NCBI RefSeq assembly: GCF_000783395.1
Contig: NZ_JSFK01000014.1
Location: 1 to 52,259, forward strand
Length of the DNA stretch: 52,259 bases
Direction: 5' to 3'
Source of the DNA: Pseudomonas chlororaphis
Lineage (GTDB): Bacteria; Pseudomonadota; Gammaproteobacteria; Pseudomonadales; Pseudomonadaceae
Shown in pieces: positions 1 through 7,425 of this stretch; position 1 is the stretch's first letter, and each line of letters begins with the position of its first letter. The position numbers and the translations under genes were made by a program. The notes under the pieces were generated by a model that did no database searches, had not been told where the DNA came from, and worked only from the letters and a program-made list of their open reading frames with translations.

Positions 1-29
1 GCTCCCACAGGGATGTTGTGTTGATTCGA

Positions 30-1421
30 TTACAACGTCTGCCACCCACCGCCCAGCGCCTTGTACAACGCAATGCTCGCCTGCACCCGTGCCAGCCGCA
101 GCTGTGCGTTCTGATCCTGCGCGGCGTACAGCGTGCGCTGGGTTTCCAGCACCGTGAGCAAGTCTTCGGCGCCGGCCTCATAGCGACTTTGCGCGATGTT
201 GAAAGCGCTCTGGGCCTGATTCAATTCTTCGTTCTGCCACAACCGCTGCTCGTCCAGACGACGAATGCTGTTGAGGGCTTTTTCCACGTCGGCGAAGCCG
301 TTGATGATCGCGCCACGGTAGCTTTCCAGCAGTTCTTGCTGGCGTGCCGTGGCCTTGTCACGTTCGGCGCCGAGGCGACCGTTGTTGAAGATCGGCGCGA
401 CCAGTCCGGCGGTCAGGTTGTAGAACGGGCTGCGAATCAGATCGTCGAACTGATTGGCGCCGGAGCCGAGCTGGGCGGTCAGGGTCAGTGCTGGCAACAT
501 CGCTGCACGGGCGACTTTTACGTCCGCTTCGGCTGCGGCCAGTTGCGCTTCGGCGCGAGCAATGTCGGGACGACGACTGAGCAGTTCGCTGGGCACGCCG
601 GCGGCGATGTCTGGCCATTGCAAGTGATCGAATGACTCGCTCGGCGACAGTTGCTGCACCGGTCGACCGAGCAGGGCGGCGAGGCTGATCAACGCTGCCT
701 GGGCCTCTTGTTGCACGCGCGGCAATTGCCACTGCTGGGCGGCGACCAGACTTTTCTGCTGCGCCAGTTCCAGCGCGGTCGCCGAGCCTGAATCAAAGCG
801 CGTCTGCACCAGTTTCAGCACACTTTGTGCGTTGGCCAGATTGAGTTCGGCGATGCGGCTCTGCTCGCGCAGCGACAGGGTTTGCGCATACGTGCTGGCC
901 ACGCCGCTGAGCAATGTCAGCTCGACGGTTGCCCGGTCGAACTCGCTGGCCTGCAAGGTGAACTGTGCGCTGTCCCGCGAGGCGCGTTTGCCACCCCAGA
1001 AATCGATTTCGTAAGTGGCGCTCAGATTGGTGTCGAAGTAGTCCACGGCTTTGTTGCTGCTGTTGGCATCGAGCTGGCTGTAGCCATTGCCGCGCAGCAG
1101 TTTCTGCCGATTGGCATTGAGCCCGGCCTTGATCTCCGGCAGCAACGAGCCGCCGGCGATCACCGTGCCGGCCTGCGCCTGACGTACGCGGGCAACGGCG
1201 GCCGCGAGATCGAAACTGCCGACGCGAGCCTGTTCGATCAGGCGATCCAGCTCGGGGCTGCCGAACTGCGTCCACCACTGCAGGTTGTTGCGGGCGCTGC
1301 TCGCGCTGTGCGGCGATTGCCAGCTCGCAGGCGCTTGCACACCACTGTCTGGGCGTTGAACGGGGCTGCCGCAGGCGCTGAGGATCAGGCACACGGTCAA
1401 CAAACTGAGGCGCGGTTTCAT
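30..1421 (-). CDS. opmQ: Outer-membrane efflux lipoprotein, OpmQ-like (pyoverdine export)
   Basis: A 463-residue RND/ABC-type outer membrane factor of the OprM/NodT family, forming the outer-membrane channel of a tripartite pump. The protein opens with a lipoprotein signal (MKPRLSLLTVCLILSACGS, lipobox LSAC), followed by two halves of the duplicated TolC-like domain, including the typical stretch around SRRPDIARAEAQLAAAEADV. I chose the ATG at 1421 because it gives the lipoprotein signal directly; a longer reading would start inside the upstream gene. It lies 7 bp after pvdT and ends an apparent pvdR-pvdT-opmQ operon. Next to fpvI and pvdA, this is the known PvdRT-OpmQ context, which recycles and secretes pyoverdine in Pseudomonas. 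The exact substrate is inferred from position; a generic macrolide-type channel is the alternative. Confidence 0.88.
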   Translation of the reverse strand: MKPRLSLLTVCLILSACGSPVQRPDSGVQAPASWQSPHSASSARNNLQWWTQFGSPELDRLIEQARVGSFDLAAAVARVRQAQAGTVIAGGSLLPEIKAGLNANRQKLLRGNGYSQLDANSSNKAVDYFDTNLSATYEIDFWGGKRASRDSAQFTLQASEFDRATVELTLLSGVASTYAQTLSLREQSRIAELNLANAQSVLKLVQTRFDSGSATALELAQQKSLVAAQQWQLPRVQQEAQAALISLAALLGRPVQQLSPSESFDHLQWPDIAAGVPSELLSRRPDIARAEAQLAAAEADVKVARAAMLPALTLTAQLGSGANQFDDLIRSPFYNLTAGLVAPIFNNGRLGAERDKATARQQELLESYRGAIINGFADVEKALNSIRRLDEQRLWQNEELNQAQSAFNIAQSRYEAGAEDLLTVLETQRTLYAAQDQNAQLRLARVQASIALYKALGGGWQTL

Positions 1422-1428
1422 AGATCGA

Positions 1429-3402
1429 TCATTCACTGGTAAGGGCCGTGACCGGGTCGAGCCGGGCAGCTTTGCGGGCCGGCATAAAGCCGAAGACAAC
1501 GCCGGTCACGAGTGCGCAGCCGAAAGCGCCGAGCACCGCCAGCAACGAAAATGCGACGGCCACTTCGCTGAGAATCAGTACACCGCCGACGATCAACGCC
1601 AAGGCGATCCCGGCAATGCCGCCGACCACCGAGAGCATCACGGCCTCGGTGAGAAACTGGCGCAGAATGTCGCGCTGCCGCGCCCCGGTGGCCATGCGGA
1701 TACCGATCTCGCGGGTACGCTCACGCACGGTCATCAGCATGATGTTCATCACGCCAATACCGCCGACCAGCAGGGAAATCGCGGCAATCGAGCCGAGCAT
1801 CAGCGACAGGGTATTTTGCGTGCGCGCCTCGGCCTGGATCATTGCGGCGTTGTTGGTCAGCTCGAAATCCTTCTTGCCGTTGTGCAAGCGCAGCATCAAC
1901 TGCTCGATGGCTTCTTCGGCGTCCTTGACCTTGCGCGCGTCGGTGGCGGCGATGGCCACGTATTCAGGATCGCGCGTGCCGAACAGCCTGACGCTGGCGG
2001 CCGAGTAGGGGATAGCGATGCGGTTGTCGCTGTCGGAGTCGCCAGAGCTGGCGCCTTTTTCCGCGAGCACGCCGACCACCTGAAACGGCACGTTTTCGAT
2101 CAGGATGTATTGGCCGATCGGGTTGATCACATCCTTGAGCAGTTTGCTTCGCACTTTGTGGCCGATCACCGCGACCGCGGCAGCGTTCGCCTCGTCGGCC
2201 TCGGTGAAGTAGCTGCCTTGCACCACCGGCCAGTTGAAGATTGCCGGGAAGTTGGTGTCGTTGCCGCCGACGTAGCTCAAATGGTCGGCATTGCCGAACC
2301 GCACGCCAGCCTCGGCGCCGTTGACCGGCATGATCCGTTGCACTTGCGGCAGGCTCGCCAGTGCGCGGACGTCGTCGAGGGTGATGATCCCCGGTGGTGT
2401 GCGCGGGTTGGGCGCCGAGCCGCTGAGGTAAATGATGTTCGAGCCGAACGCGCCCATTTGCGCCATGACCTGACGCTTGCTGCCTTCGCCGACGGCGAGC
2501 ATCACCACCACCGAGGCCACGCCGATGATGATGCCGAGCAGGGTCAGCGCGGTGCGAAAGCGGTTGATCCACATCACCCGCCAGGCGGCGTGCAAAGCGT
2601 CTACCAGTTCGCCTTTCCATGCCCCGGTGGCTTCGGCGCCCTCGGTCAGACGCTTGCGTAGATCGACCGCTTGCAAGGCGCCGGGGTTGGCGCTGGTCTG
2701 GGCGTCGGGGTTGTCCTTGGCGCTGTCACTGATGATCAGGCCATCGCTGATTTCGATGATGCGTTTGGCCCGCGCCGCCACTTCGCGATCATGGGTAATC
2801 AGGATCACCACATGGCCCTGGCTCGCCAGTTCGTCGAGCAGCGCCATGACTTCTTTGCCGCTGTGGCTGTCGAGGGCGCCGGTTGGCTCATCGGCAAGAA
2901 TAATGTGGCCGCCGTTCATCAAGGCGCGGGCAATCGACACCCGTTGCTGCTGACCGCCGGAGAGCTGGTGCGGACGGTTGCCGGTGCGTGAGGCCAAGCC
3001 GAGGCGGTCGAGCAGGGCAGCGGCGCGGGCGTGACGCTCGGCGGCCGGAGTGCCGGCGTAGATCGCTGGCATCTCGACGTTTTCCTGGGCCGAGCCGGAC
3101 GGAATCAGGTGGTAACCCTGGAACACGAAACCAAAGGCTTCGCGGCGCAGCCATGCGAGTTCGTCGCTGTCGAGGCCAGCAACGTTTTCGCCGGCGAAAC
3201 GGTATTCACCGGACGTCGGTCGGTCGAGGCACCCGAGGATATTCATCAGCGTCGACTTGCCGGAGCCTGAGGCGCCGACAATCGCCACGAATTCACCGGC
3301 GTGGATCGACAGGTCGATACCGCGCAGCACATGAACTTCGGGCGCGTCGCCGCCACCGTAGGATTTACGGATGTCCTGCAGGTCGATCAGAGGCGTTTGC
3401 AT
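1429..3402 (-). CDS. pvdT: MacB-type ABC exporter, PvdT (ATPase-permease fusion)
   Basis: A 657-residue MacB-family protein fusing an N-terminal ABC ATPase to a four-helix permease with a large periplasmic domain. The Walker A motif (GASGSGKST, about residues 42-50), the signature LSGGQQQR and the Walker [12 protein letters not shown] are intact. The first membrane helix follows at about residue 280 ([20 protein letters not shown]), then a periplasmic part, and three C-terminal helices with the FtsX-like permease core ([18 protein letters not shown]). The ATG directly follows the TGA of pvdR with no spacer (TGAATG), so the two are probably translationally coupled. As the middle gene of pvdR-pvdT-opmQ beside pyoverdine genes, its likely role is export or recycling of pyoverdine from the periplasm; that substrate is inferred from context. 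Confidence 0.9.
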   Translation of the reverse strand: MQTPLIDLQDIRKSYGGGDAPEVHVLRGIDLSIHAGEFVAIVGASGSGKSTLMNILGCLDRPTSGEYRFAGENVAGLDSDELAWLRREAFGFVFQGYHLIPSGSAQENVEMPAIYAGTPAAERHARAAALLDRLGLASRTGNRPHQLSGGQQQRVSIARALMNGGHIILADEPTGALDSHSGKEVMALLDELASQGHVVILITHDREVAARAKRIIEISDGLIISDSAKDNPDAQTSANPGALQAVDLRKRLTEGAEATGAWKGELVDALHAAWRVMWINRFRTALTLLGIIIGVASVVVMLAVGEGSKRQVMAQMGAFGSNIIYLSGSAPNPRTPPGIITLDDVRALASLPQVQRIMPVNGAEAGVRFGNADHLSYVGGNDTNFPAIFNWPVVQGSYFTEADEANAAAVAVIGHKVRSKLLKDVINPIGQYILIENVPFQVVGVLAEKGASSGDSDSDNRIAIPYSAASVRLFGTRDPEYVAIAATDARKVKDAEEAIEQLMLRLHNGKKDFELTNNAAMIQAEARTQNTLSLMLGSIAAISLLVGGIGVMNIMLMTVRERTREIGIRMATGARQRDILRQFLTEAVMLSVVGGIAGIALALIVGGVLILSEVAVAFSLLAVLGAFGCALVTGVVFGFMPARKAARLDPVTALTSE

Positions 3403-4575
3403 TCAGCCTCCGCTGCCGACAGCCGGGCCGATCAGCAAGTGATCGCCTTCGTTGAGGCCTTCGATAATCTGTACTTTCAAGCGATCGCTGATACCGGTGC
3501 GTACTTCGCGGGACTGGATGTCACCGTTGGCGGCAATCACCCGGGCCGTCTGCAGATCGGCGCTGGTGCTGCCTTGCAGTGCGGCGATCGGAGCGGTGAG
3601 AACGTCTTTCGCCTGACTGGCGACAAAGAACACCTGGGTGGTCATCTCGGCCATCAAGGCGTTATCGGCGTTATCGACGTCGAGCAGCACGGTGTAGAGC
3701 ACCACGCGGGCGCTGCCGCTTTTGCTGCTGCTGGCCGGGCTGCCGCCGCCCTGGCTGGTTTGGTCCAGCGGTTTTGGCGGCACCGGCAGGATTTGCCGCA
3801 CGGTGCTGCTCCAGCGCCGGTTGCCGCCGCTGAGGGTGGTGAAGTAAGCGGTCATGCCCGGTTTGACATGGCCGATATCCGCCTCGGAAACCTCGGCCCA
3901 CACGGTCATTGGCGACAGCTTGGCGATGCGCAGAATCAGTGGCGTCTGCTGTTGCGCGTTGAGAGTCTGGCCTTCGCGGGCGTCGAGGGCGACCACGGTG
4001 CCGGCCATGGGCGCATAGATTCGCGTGTAGCCGAGTTCGGCCTGATCGCTGCGCAGGCTGGCTTCGGCCTGGCGGATCTGCGCCTGGAACATGTCGATGC
4101 GCGCTTGCGTGGCTTTCAGTTCGGCGCGGGCGGTCTGCACGTCTTCCTCGCGCGTCGCACCGCCGGCGGCCAGATTCTGCTGGCGCTGATATTTCTGCTG
4201 CGCCAGTTCATGTTGGGCGCGTTGTTCCTGCAATTGCGCCTTGAGGTTTTCGATCGAGAAGCGGCCAGCGTCAAGTTTGGCCTTTTGTGTCGATGGATCG
4301 ATTTCCACCAGCAGTTGGCCTTCCTTGACCACGTCGCCGACTTCGACATGAATTTTCTGGATCTGCCCGGAAGCCTGCGCACCGACATCCACGTAACGAC
4401 GCGGTTGCAGGGTGCCGAGTGCGGTAACGCTGCTTTCGATATCGCCACGGGTCACTTGCACGGTGGCGAATTTATCCCGGCCTGGCGGCAGGATCTGCCA
4501 CGCGGCGTACGCGACAACGGGGATCAGACAAAGGACTACGAGCAGGGCGCGTCGGGCGGGGCGGGGACGTTTCAT
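3403..4575 (-). CDS. pvdR: Periplasmic adaptor (membrane fusion) protein, PvdR
   Basis: A 390-residue MacA/HlyD-type adaptor that would bridge PvdT in the inner membrane and OpmQ in the outer membrane. A single N-terminal membrane anchor (RRALLVVLCLIPVVAYAAW) is followed by a lipoyl half-motif (VTALGTLQPRRYVDVGAQ), a long alpha-helical hairpin rich in Q, A and E (about residues 105-185) and a beta-barrel region. The ATG at 4575 is preferred because it places the anchor at the very N terminus; an upstream in-frame start adds 15 residues without a better signal. It is the first gene of the minus-strand operon and reads away from fpvI. The family assignment is secure; the pyoverdine role comes from gene order. 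Confidence 0.88.
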   Translation of the reverse strand: MKRPRPARRALLVVLCLIPVVAYAAWQILPPGRDKFATVQVTRGDIESSVTALGTLQPRRYVDVGAQASGQIQKIHVEVGDVVKEGQLLVEIDPSTQKAKLDAGRFSIENLKAQLQEQRAQHELAQQKYQRQQNLAAGGATREEDVQTARAELKATQARIDMFQAQIRQAEASLRSDQAELGYTRIYAPMAGTVVALDAREGQTLNAQQQTPLILRIAKLSPMTVWAEVSEADIGHVKPGMTAYFTTLSGGNRRWSSTVRQILPVPPKPLDQTSQGGGSPASSSKSGSARVVLYTVLLDVDNADNALMAEMTTQVFFVASQAKDVLTAPIAALQGSTSADLQTARVIAANGDIQSREVRTGISDRLKVQIIEGLNEGDHLLIGPAVGSGG

Positions 4576-4897
4576 GCAGGGTTCCGGCCAGTGGAAATCG
4601 GCCCGTCGTTCGGCTGGCACACAGGTTCGGGCAGCACGGAACGCTGTCGCAAGGTGCGACAGACACGGGGAGCTGTCCTGTAAACGATGGAAGTGCAGGG
4701 GAATTTAACTGCGGACACACGAAGTTACAGCTATAGAGCAGCACTATTTGTCGGTCAACGGCAAACACTACTTTAAATCTATATGAGAATTACTATAAAT
4801 TACGCACCTCAAGTTGCCACTATCTTGCTACTGCATTTTGCGCAGGGGGCATTCAGTGAGCTCAAGGACAGAACCCGCAGGTTTGCGGCCGGGAGTC
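4576..4897. other. Divergent pvdR / fpvI control region
   Basis: This 322-bp region separates the divergent pvdR and fpvI genes. It holds an AT-rich stretch (about 4770-4800) with a Fur-like site. I find no PvdS-type TAAAT-N16-CGT box in either orientation here. No open reading frame resembling the FpvR anti-sigma factor is present, although in PAO1 fpvR sits, from memory, between fpvI and pvdR. Confidence 0.6.
4784..4798 (+). promoter_or_regulatory. Candidate Fur box upstream of fpvI
   Basis: TGAGAATTACTATAA matches the 7-1-7 Fur consensus TGATAATnATTATCA at 11 of 14 defined positions. It lies in the AT-rich segment about 100 bp before fpvI, where iron-dependent repression of the sigma-factor gene would be expected. 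The matching is by eye; binding is inferred. Confidence 0.6.
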
Positions 4898-5380
4898 ATG
4901 TTGGAAAACTACTATCGCGAGCTGGTGTGTTTCCTGAACGCCAAGCTCGGCAACCGTCAGGTTGCCGAAGATGTGGTGCATGACGCCTATCTGCGAGTGC
5001 TGGAACGTTCCAGCGAGACACCCATCGAGCAACCCCGGGCCTTTCTTTACCGCACCGCGCTCAATCTGGTCATCGATGACCACCGGCGCAACGCTTTGCG
5101 CCAGGTCGAATCACTCGACGTACTCGATAATGAAGAGCGCTATTTCACCCCGTCGCCCCACGGCACCCTCGATCATGGCCAGCGTCTGGAGATGCTTCAG
5201 CGCGCGCTGGCCGAGTTGTCACCGCTGTGCCGCGAAAGTTTTCTACTGCGCAAAATCGAAGGCCTGTCGCACCCGGAAATCGCTGAGCAGCTGGGCATTT
5301 CCAAGGCTCTGGTGGAAAAGCACATCGTTAATGCCATGAAACATTGCCGCCTGCGCATCAAGCAATGGGATGCCCATTGA
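4898..5380 (+). CDS. fpvI: ECF iron-starvation sigma factor, FpvI-like
   Basis: A 160-residue ECF sigma factor of the FecI/PvdS group. Sigma region 2 spans about residues 1-70 (YYRELVCFLNAKLGN, DVVHDAYLRVLE, PRAFLYRTALNLVIDDHRR) and region 4 about 100-155 (LSPLCRESFLLRKIEGLSHPEIAEQLGISKALVEKHI). Its place between pvdR and pvdA matches FpvI of P. aeruginosa, which drives the ferripyoverdine receptor gene fpvA. The ATG at 4898 gives the length usual for FpvI and has GGGAG just upstream. A GTG at 4856 preceded by AGGGGG is a credible alternative that adds 14 residues. A Fur-like box lies upstream. No cognate anti-sigma gene is adjacent. A PvdS role is less likely but cannot be excluded from sequence alone. 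Confidence 0.85.
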   Translation: MLENYYRELVCFLNAKLGNRQVAEDVVHDAYLRVLERSSETPIEQPRAFLYRTALNLVIDDHRRNALRQVESLDVLDNEERYFTPSPHGTLDHGQRLEMLQRALAELSPLCRESFLLRKIEGLSHPEIAEQLGISKALVEKHIVNAMKHCRLRIKQWDAH

Positions 5381-5391
5381 GCCGACTTCGT

Positions 5392-5415
5392 TAAATTTTA
5401 TTTCACTGTCCTCGT
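5392..5415 (+). promoter_or_regulatory. Iron-starvation (PvdS) box before pvdA
   Basis: TAAAT at 5392-5396 and CGT at 5413-5415 are separated by exactly 16 bases, matching the TAAAT-N16-CGT element recognised by the PvdS class of sigma factors. It lies 99 bp upstream of the pvdA ATG, immediately after the fpvI stop codon. This implies that pvdA has its own iron-regulated promoter rather than depending only on read-through from fpvI. Confidence 0.8.
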
Positions 5416-5514
5416 TCCTACTCAACAGACGACCTGCCGTCCTGCTCAAGGCCGGTCAGGTCACTTAGGCTCTCCTTGCCCCTTGTTGAGGGGTTCATCC
5501 AGAGGACACTGGAA

Positions 5515-6849
5515 ATGACTCAGGCAATTGCATCGCCCATCGTTCACGACCTGATCGGCGTCGGTTTCGGCCCTTCGAACCTGGCGCTGGCCATCGCTCT
5601 GCAAGAGCGCGGGCCGACCCACGGCGAGCTGGATGTGCTGTTCCTCGACAAGCAGGCCAACTACAGCTGGCACGGCAACACCCTGTCGACCCAGAGTGAG
5701 TTGCAGATTTCCTTCCTCAAGGATCTGGTGACTCTGCGCAATCCGACCAGTCCGTATTCCTTCGTCAATTACCTGAAGTACCACGGTCGCCTGGTCGACT
5801 TCATCAACCTCGGCACCTTCTATCCGTGCCGCATGGAATACAACGATTACCTGCGTTGGGTCGCCGGGCAGTTCACCGAGCAGAGCCGTTATGGCGAAGA
5901 AGTGCTGACCATCGAGCCGGTGCTGCACAACCATGAGGTTGAAGCGCTGCGCGTTATCTCCCGTGGCGCCGATGGCCAGCAATTCGTGCGCACCACGCGT
6001 TCGGTTGTCGTCAGCGCCGGCGGCACCCCGCGGATTCCGGAGGCGTTCAAAGCGCTGAAGGGCGACAGTCGCGTGTTCCACCATTCGCAATACCTGTCGC
6101 AAATGGCCAAACAACCTTGCGTGAACAATCAGCCGATGAGCATCGCGATCATCGGTGGCGGGCAGAGCGCGGCAGAAGCGTTCATCGATCTGAACGATTC
6201 GTTCCCGTCGGTGCAGGTCGACATGATCCTGCGCGGTTCGGCCCTGAAACCGGCGGACGACAGCCCGTTCGTCAACGAAGTGTTCTCGCCGGAGTTCACC
6301 GACCTGGTGTTCCAGCAGAACAGCGCCGAGCGTGAGCGTCTGGTCAACGAGTATCACAACACCAACTACTCGGTGGTCGACATCGACTTGATCGAGCGCA
6401 TCTACGGTATCTTCTATCGTCAGAAAGTATCCGGGATTGCCCGTCACGCGTTCCGCACCCTGACCACCGTCGAGAAAGCCATCGCCACCGACAACGGTAT
6501 CGAACTGGCCGTGCGCAACAACGCTACTGGCGAAGTCACCGTGCGCAACTACGACGCCGTTGTTCTGGCCACCGGTTACGAGCGGCAGATGCACCGCAAA
6601 CTGCTGGCGCCGCTGGAAGAGTACCTGGGTGACTTCGAGGTCGATCGCAACTACAAACTGATCACCGACGAGCGCTGCAAGGCCGGCCTCTACATGCAGG
6701 GCTTCTGCCAGGCCAGCCATGGTCTGAGCGATACGCTGCTGTCGGTGTTGCCGATTCGCGCGGACGAGATTGCCGGCTCGCTGTATGAGCATGGCAAGAA
6801 TCGCGGGCATCGTTCGATGGCGGATCTGTTGTTGGCGACTGCCAGCTAA
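5515..6849 (+). CDS. pvdA: L-ornithine N5-monooxygenase, PvdA
   Basis: A 444-residue FAD- and NADPH-dependent hydroxylase that converts L-ornithine to N5-hydroxyornithine, the first step towards the hydroxamate iron ligands of pyoverdine. The FAD-binding motif GVGFGPSNLALAIAL is at residues 15-29. The NADPH-binding motif IGGGQSAAEAF is near residue 215, and the late ATGYE motif near 355. The length matches PvdA. The ATG at 5515 follows AGAGGA with normal spacing; an earlier in-frame ATG at 5476 lacks family similarity. The PvdS-type box at 5392-5415 gives iron-starvation control. A REP-like repeat follows the stop codon. This gene is strong evidence for a pyoverdine-making fluorescent Pseudomonas. 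Confidence 0.95.
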   Translation: MTQAIASPIVHDLIGVGFGPSNLALAIALQERGPTHGELDVLFLDKQANYSWHGNTLSTQSELQISFLKDLVTLRNPTSPYSFVNYLKYHGRLVDFINLGTFYPCRMEYNDYLRWVAGQFTEQSRYGEEVLTIEPVLHNHEVEALRVISRGADGQQFVRTTRSVVVSAGGTPRIPEAFKALKGDSRVFHHSQYLSQMAKQPCVNNQPMSIAIIGGGQSAAEAFIDLNDSFPSVQVDMILRGSALKPADDSPFVNEVFSPEFTDLVFQQNSAERERLVNEYHNTNYSVVDIDLIERIYGIFYRQKVSGIARHAFRTLTTVEKAIATDNGIELAVRNNATGEVTVRNYDAVVLATGYERQMHRKLLAPLEEYLGDFEVDRNYKLITDERCKAGLYMQGFCQASHGLSDTLLSVLPIRADEIAGSLYEHGKNRGHRSMADLLLATAS

Positions 6850-6866
6850 CGCCGATTTCCAGGCCA

Positions 6867-6978
6867 GATCGTTCCCACGCTCTGCGTGGGAATGCAGCCC
6901 GGGACGCTCCGCGTCCCTATCGAAGGCCGAACGCGGAGCGTCCGTTGAGGCATTCCCACGCAGAGCGTGGGAACGATC
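6867..6978. repeat. REP-like inverted repeat, family A copy 1
   Basis: Perfect 28-bp arms (6867-6894 and 6951-6978, starting GATCGTTCCCACGCTCTGCG) face each other around a centre holding a smaller inverted pair (GGACGCTCCGCGTCC and ACGCGGAGCGTCC). Each arm is itself a hairpin (CCCACGCTCTGCGTGGG). A second copy is at 47469-47572. It lies in the pvdA-mgtA gap and may also stop transcription from pvdA. Confidence 0.85.
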
Positions 6979-7218
6979 ATCCTGAACCCTTCCTGAACAT
7001 CCCCCATATTCCCCGACACACCTCCTTTTGCGGGTTTACTCTCCAATCATCGGGGCGTAAGCTTCGCGCGTTTTCATCAATAGCGGAGACCCACAGTGGG
7101 TACTTGTTCGAGTGACAGTTGTCGGCCGGTCTCGGTAACCGGCAGATTCTCGGCAAGATAACGCGCAGATTTTCTCTGTCGTTGTCTCGCCGTAAAAGCG
7201 AGCAGCGGCATCCCGTGC

Positions 7219-7296
7219 ATGACCCGTCCTGGGCCATGTCTCGACGTCCTTCTCATCGACGCTGAACAGAGCGTGATTGCGACTTTATTGTTGTGA
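7219..7296 (+). CDS. Possible mgtA leader peptide (25 codons)
   Basis: A short reading frame of 25 codons beginning MTRPGPCLDVLL and ending in leucines lies 129 bp before mgtA. It is followed by a terminator-like hairpin, the layout of a transcription-attenuation leader. In enteric bacteria mgtA is preceded by MgtL, a short proline-containing leader peptide; the RPGP start here is reminiscent of it but not homologous by eye. The ribosome binding site is weak, so translation is unproven. The role is inferred from position only. Confidence 0.4.
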   Translation: MTRPGPCLDVLLIDAEQSVIATLLL

Positions 7297-7328
7297 TCGC
7301 AGCCCTATCGACACGCCTGTCTTTTCTG

Positions 7329-7361
7329 ACCGGCGCGCCAGGCCTTGCCGTGCCGGTTTTT
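7329..7361 (+). terminator. Candidate attenuator hairpin in the mgtA leader
   Basis: ACCGGC (7329-7334) can pair with GCCGGT (7352-7357), extended inward by three further pairs including one G-U, and is followed directly by a run of five T. It sits between the small leader frame and mgtA. The same 6-mers occur in an upstream hairpin (GCCGGT 7125-7130, ACCGGC 7138-7143). GCCGG (7352-7356) can also pair with CCGGC (7362-7366). Competing folds are therefore possible. Confidence 0.45.
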
Positions 7362-7425
7362 CCGGCGGACGAGGCGCGGCCGTACCTGCTTGACGGTTTC
7401 CCGGCTGACCATAGGGGCAACAGCC

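Noticed and set aside
1..10. GCTCCCACAG at the window start, like the end of a REP family C arm
   Set aside because: Only ten bases are visible, so the repeat cannot be confirmed.
3301..4683. Plus-strand frame of 460 codons opposite pvdR
   Set aside because: Shadow of pvdR; no start signal or family motif.
7013..7218. Known Mg2+ (M-box) or Mn2+ (yybP-ykoY) riboswitch before mgtA
   Set aside because: The conserved core sequences of these riboswitch classes are not visible; only generic hairpins are.
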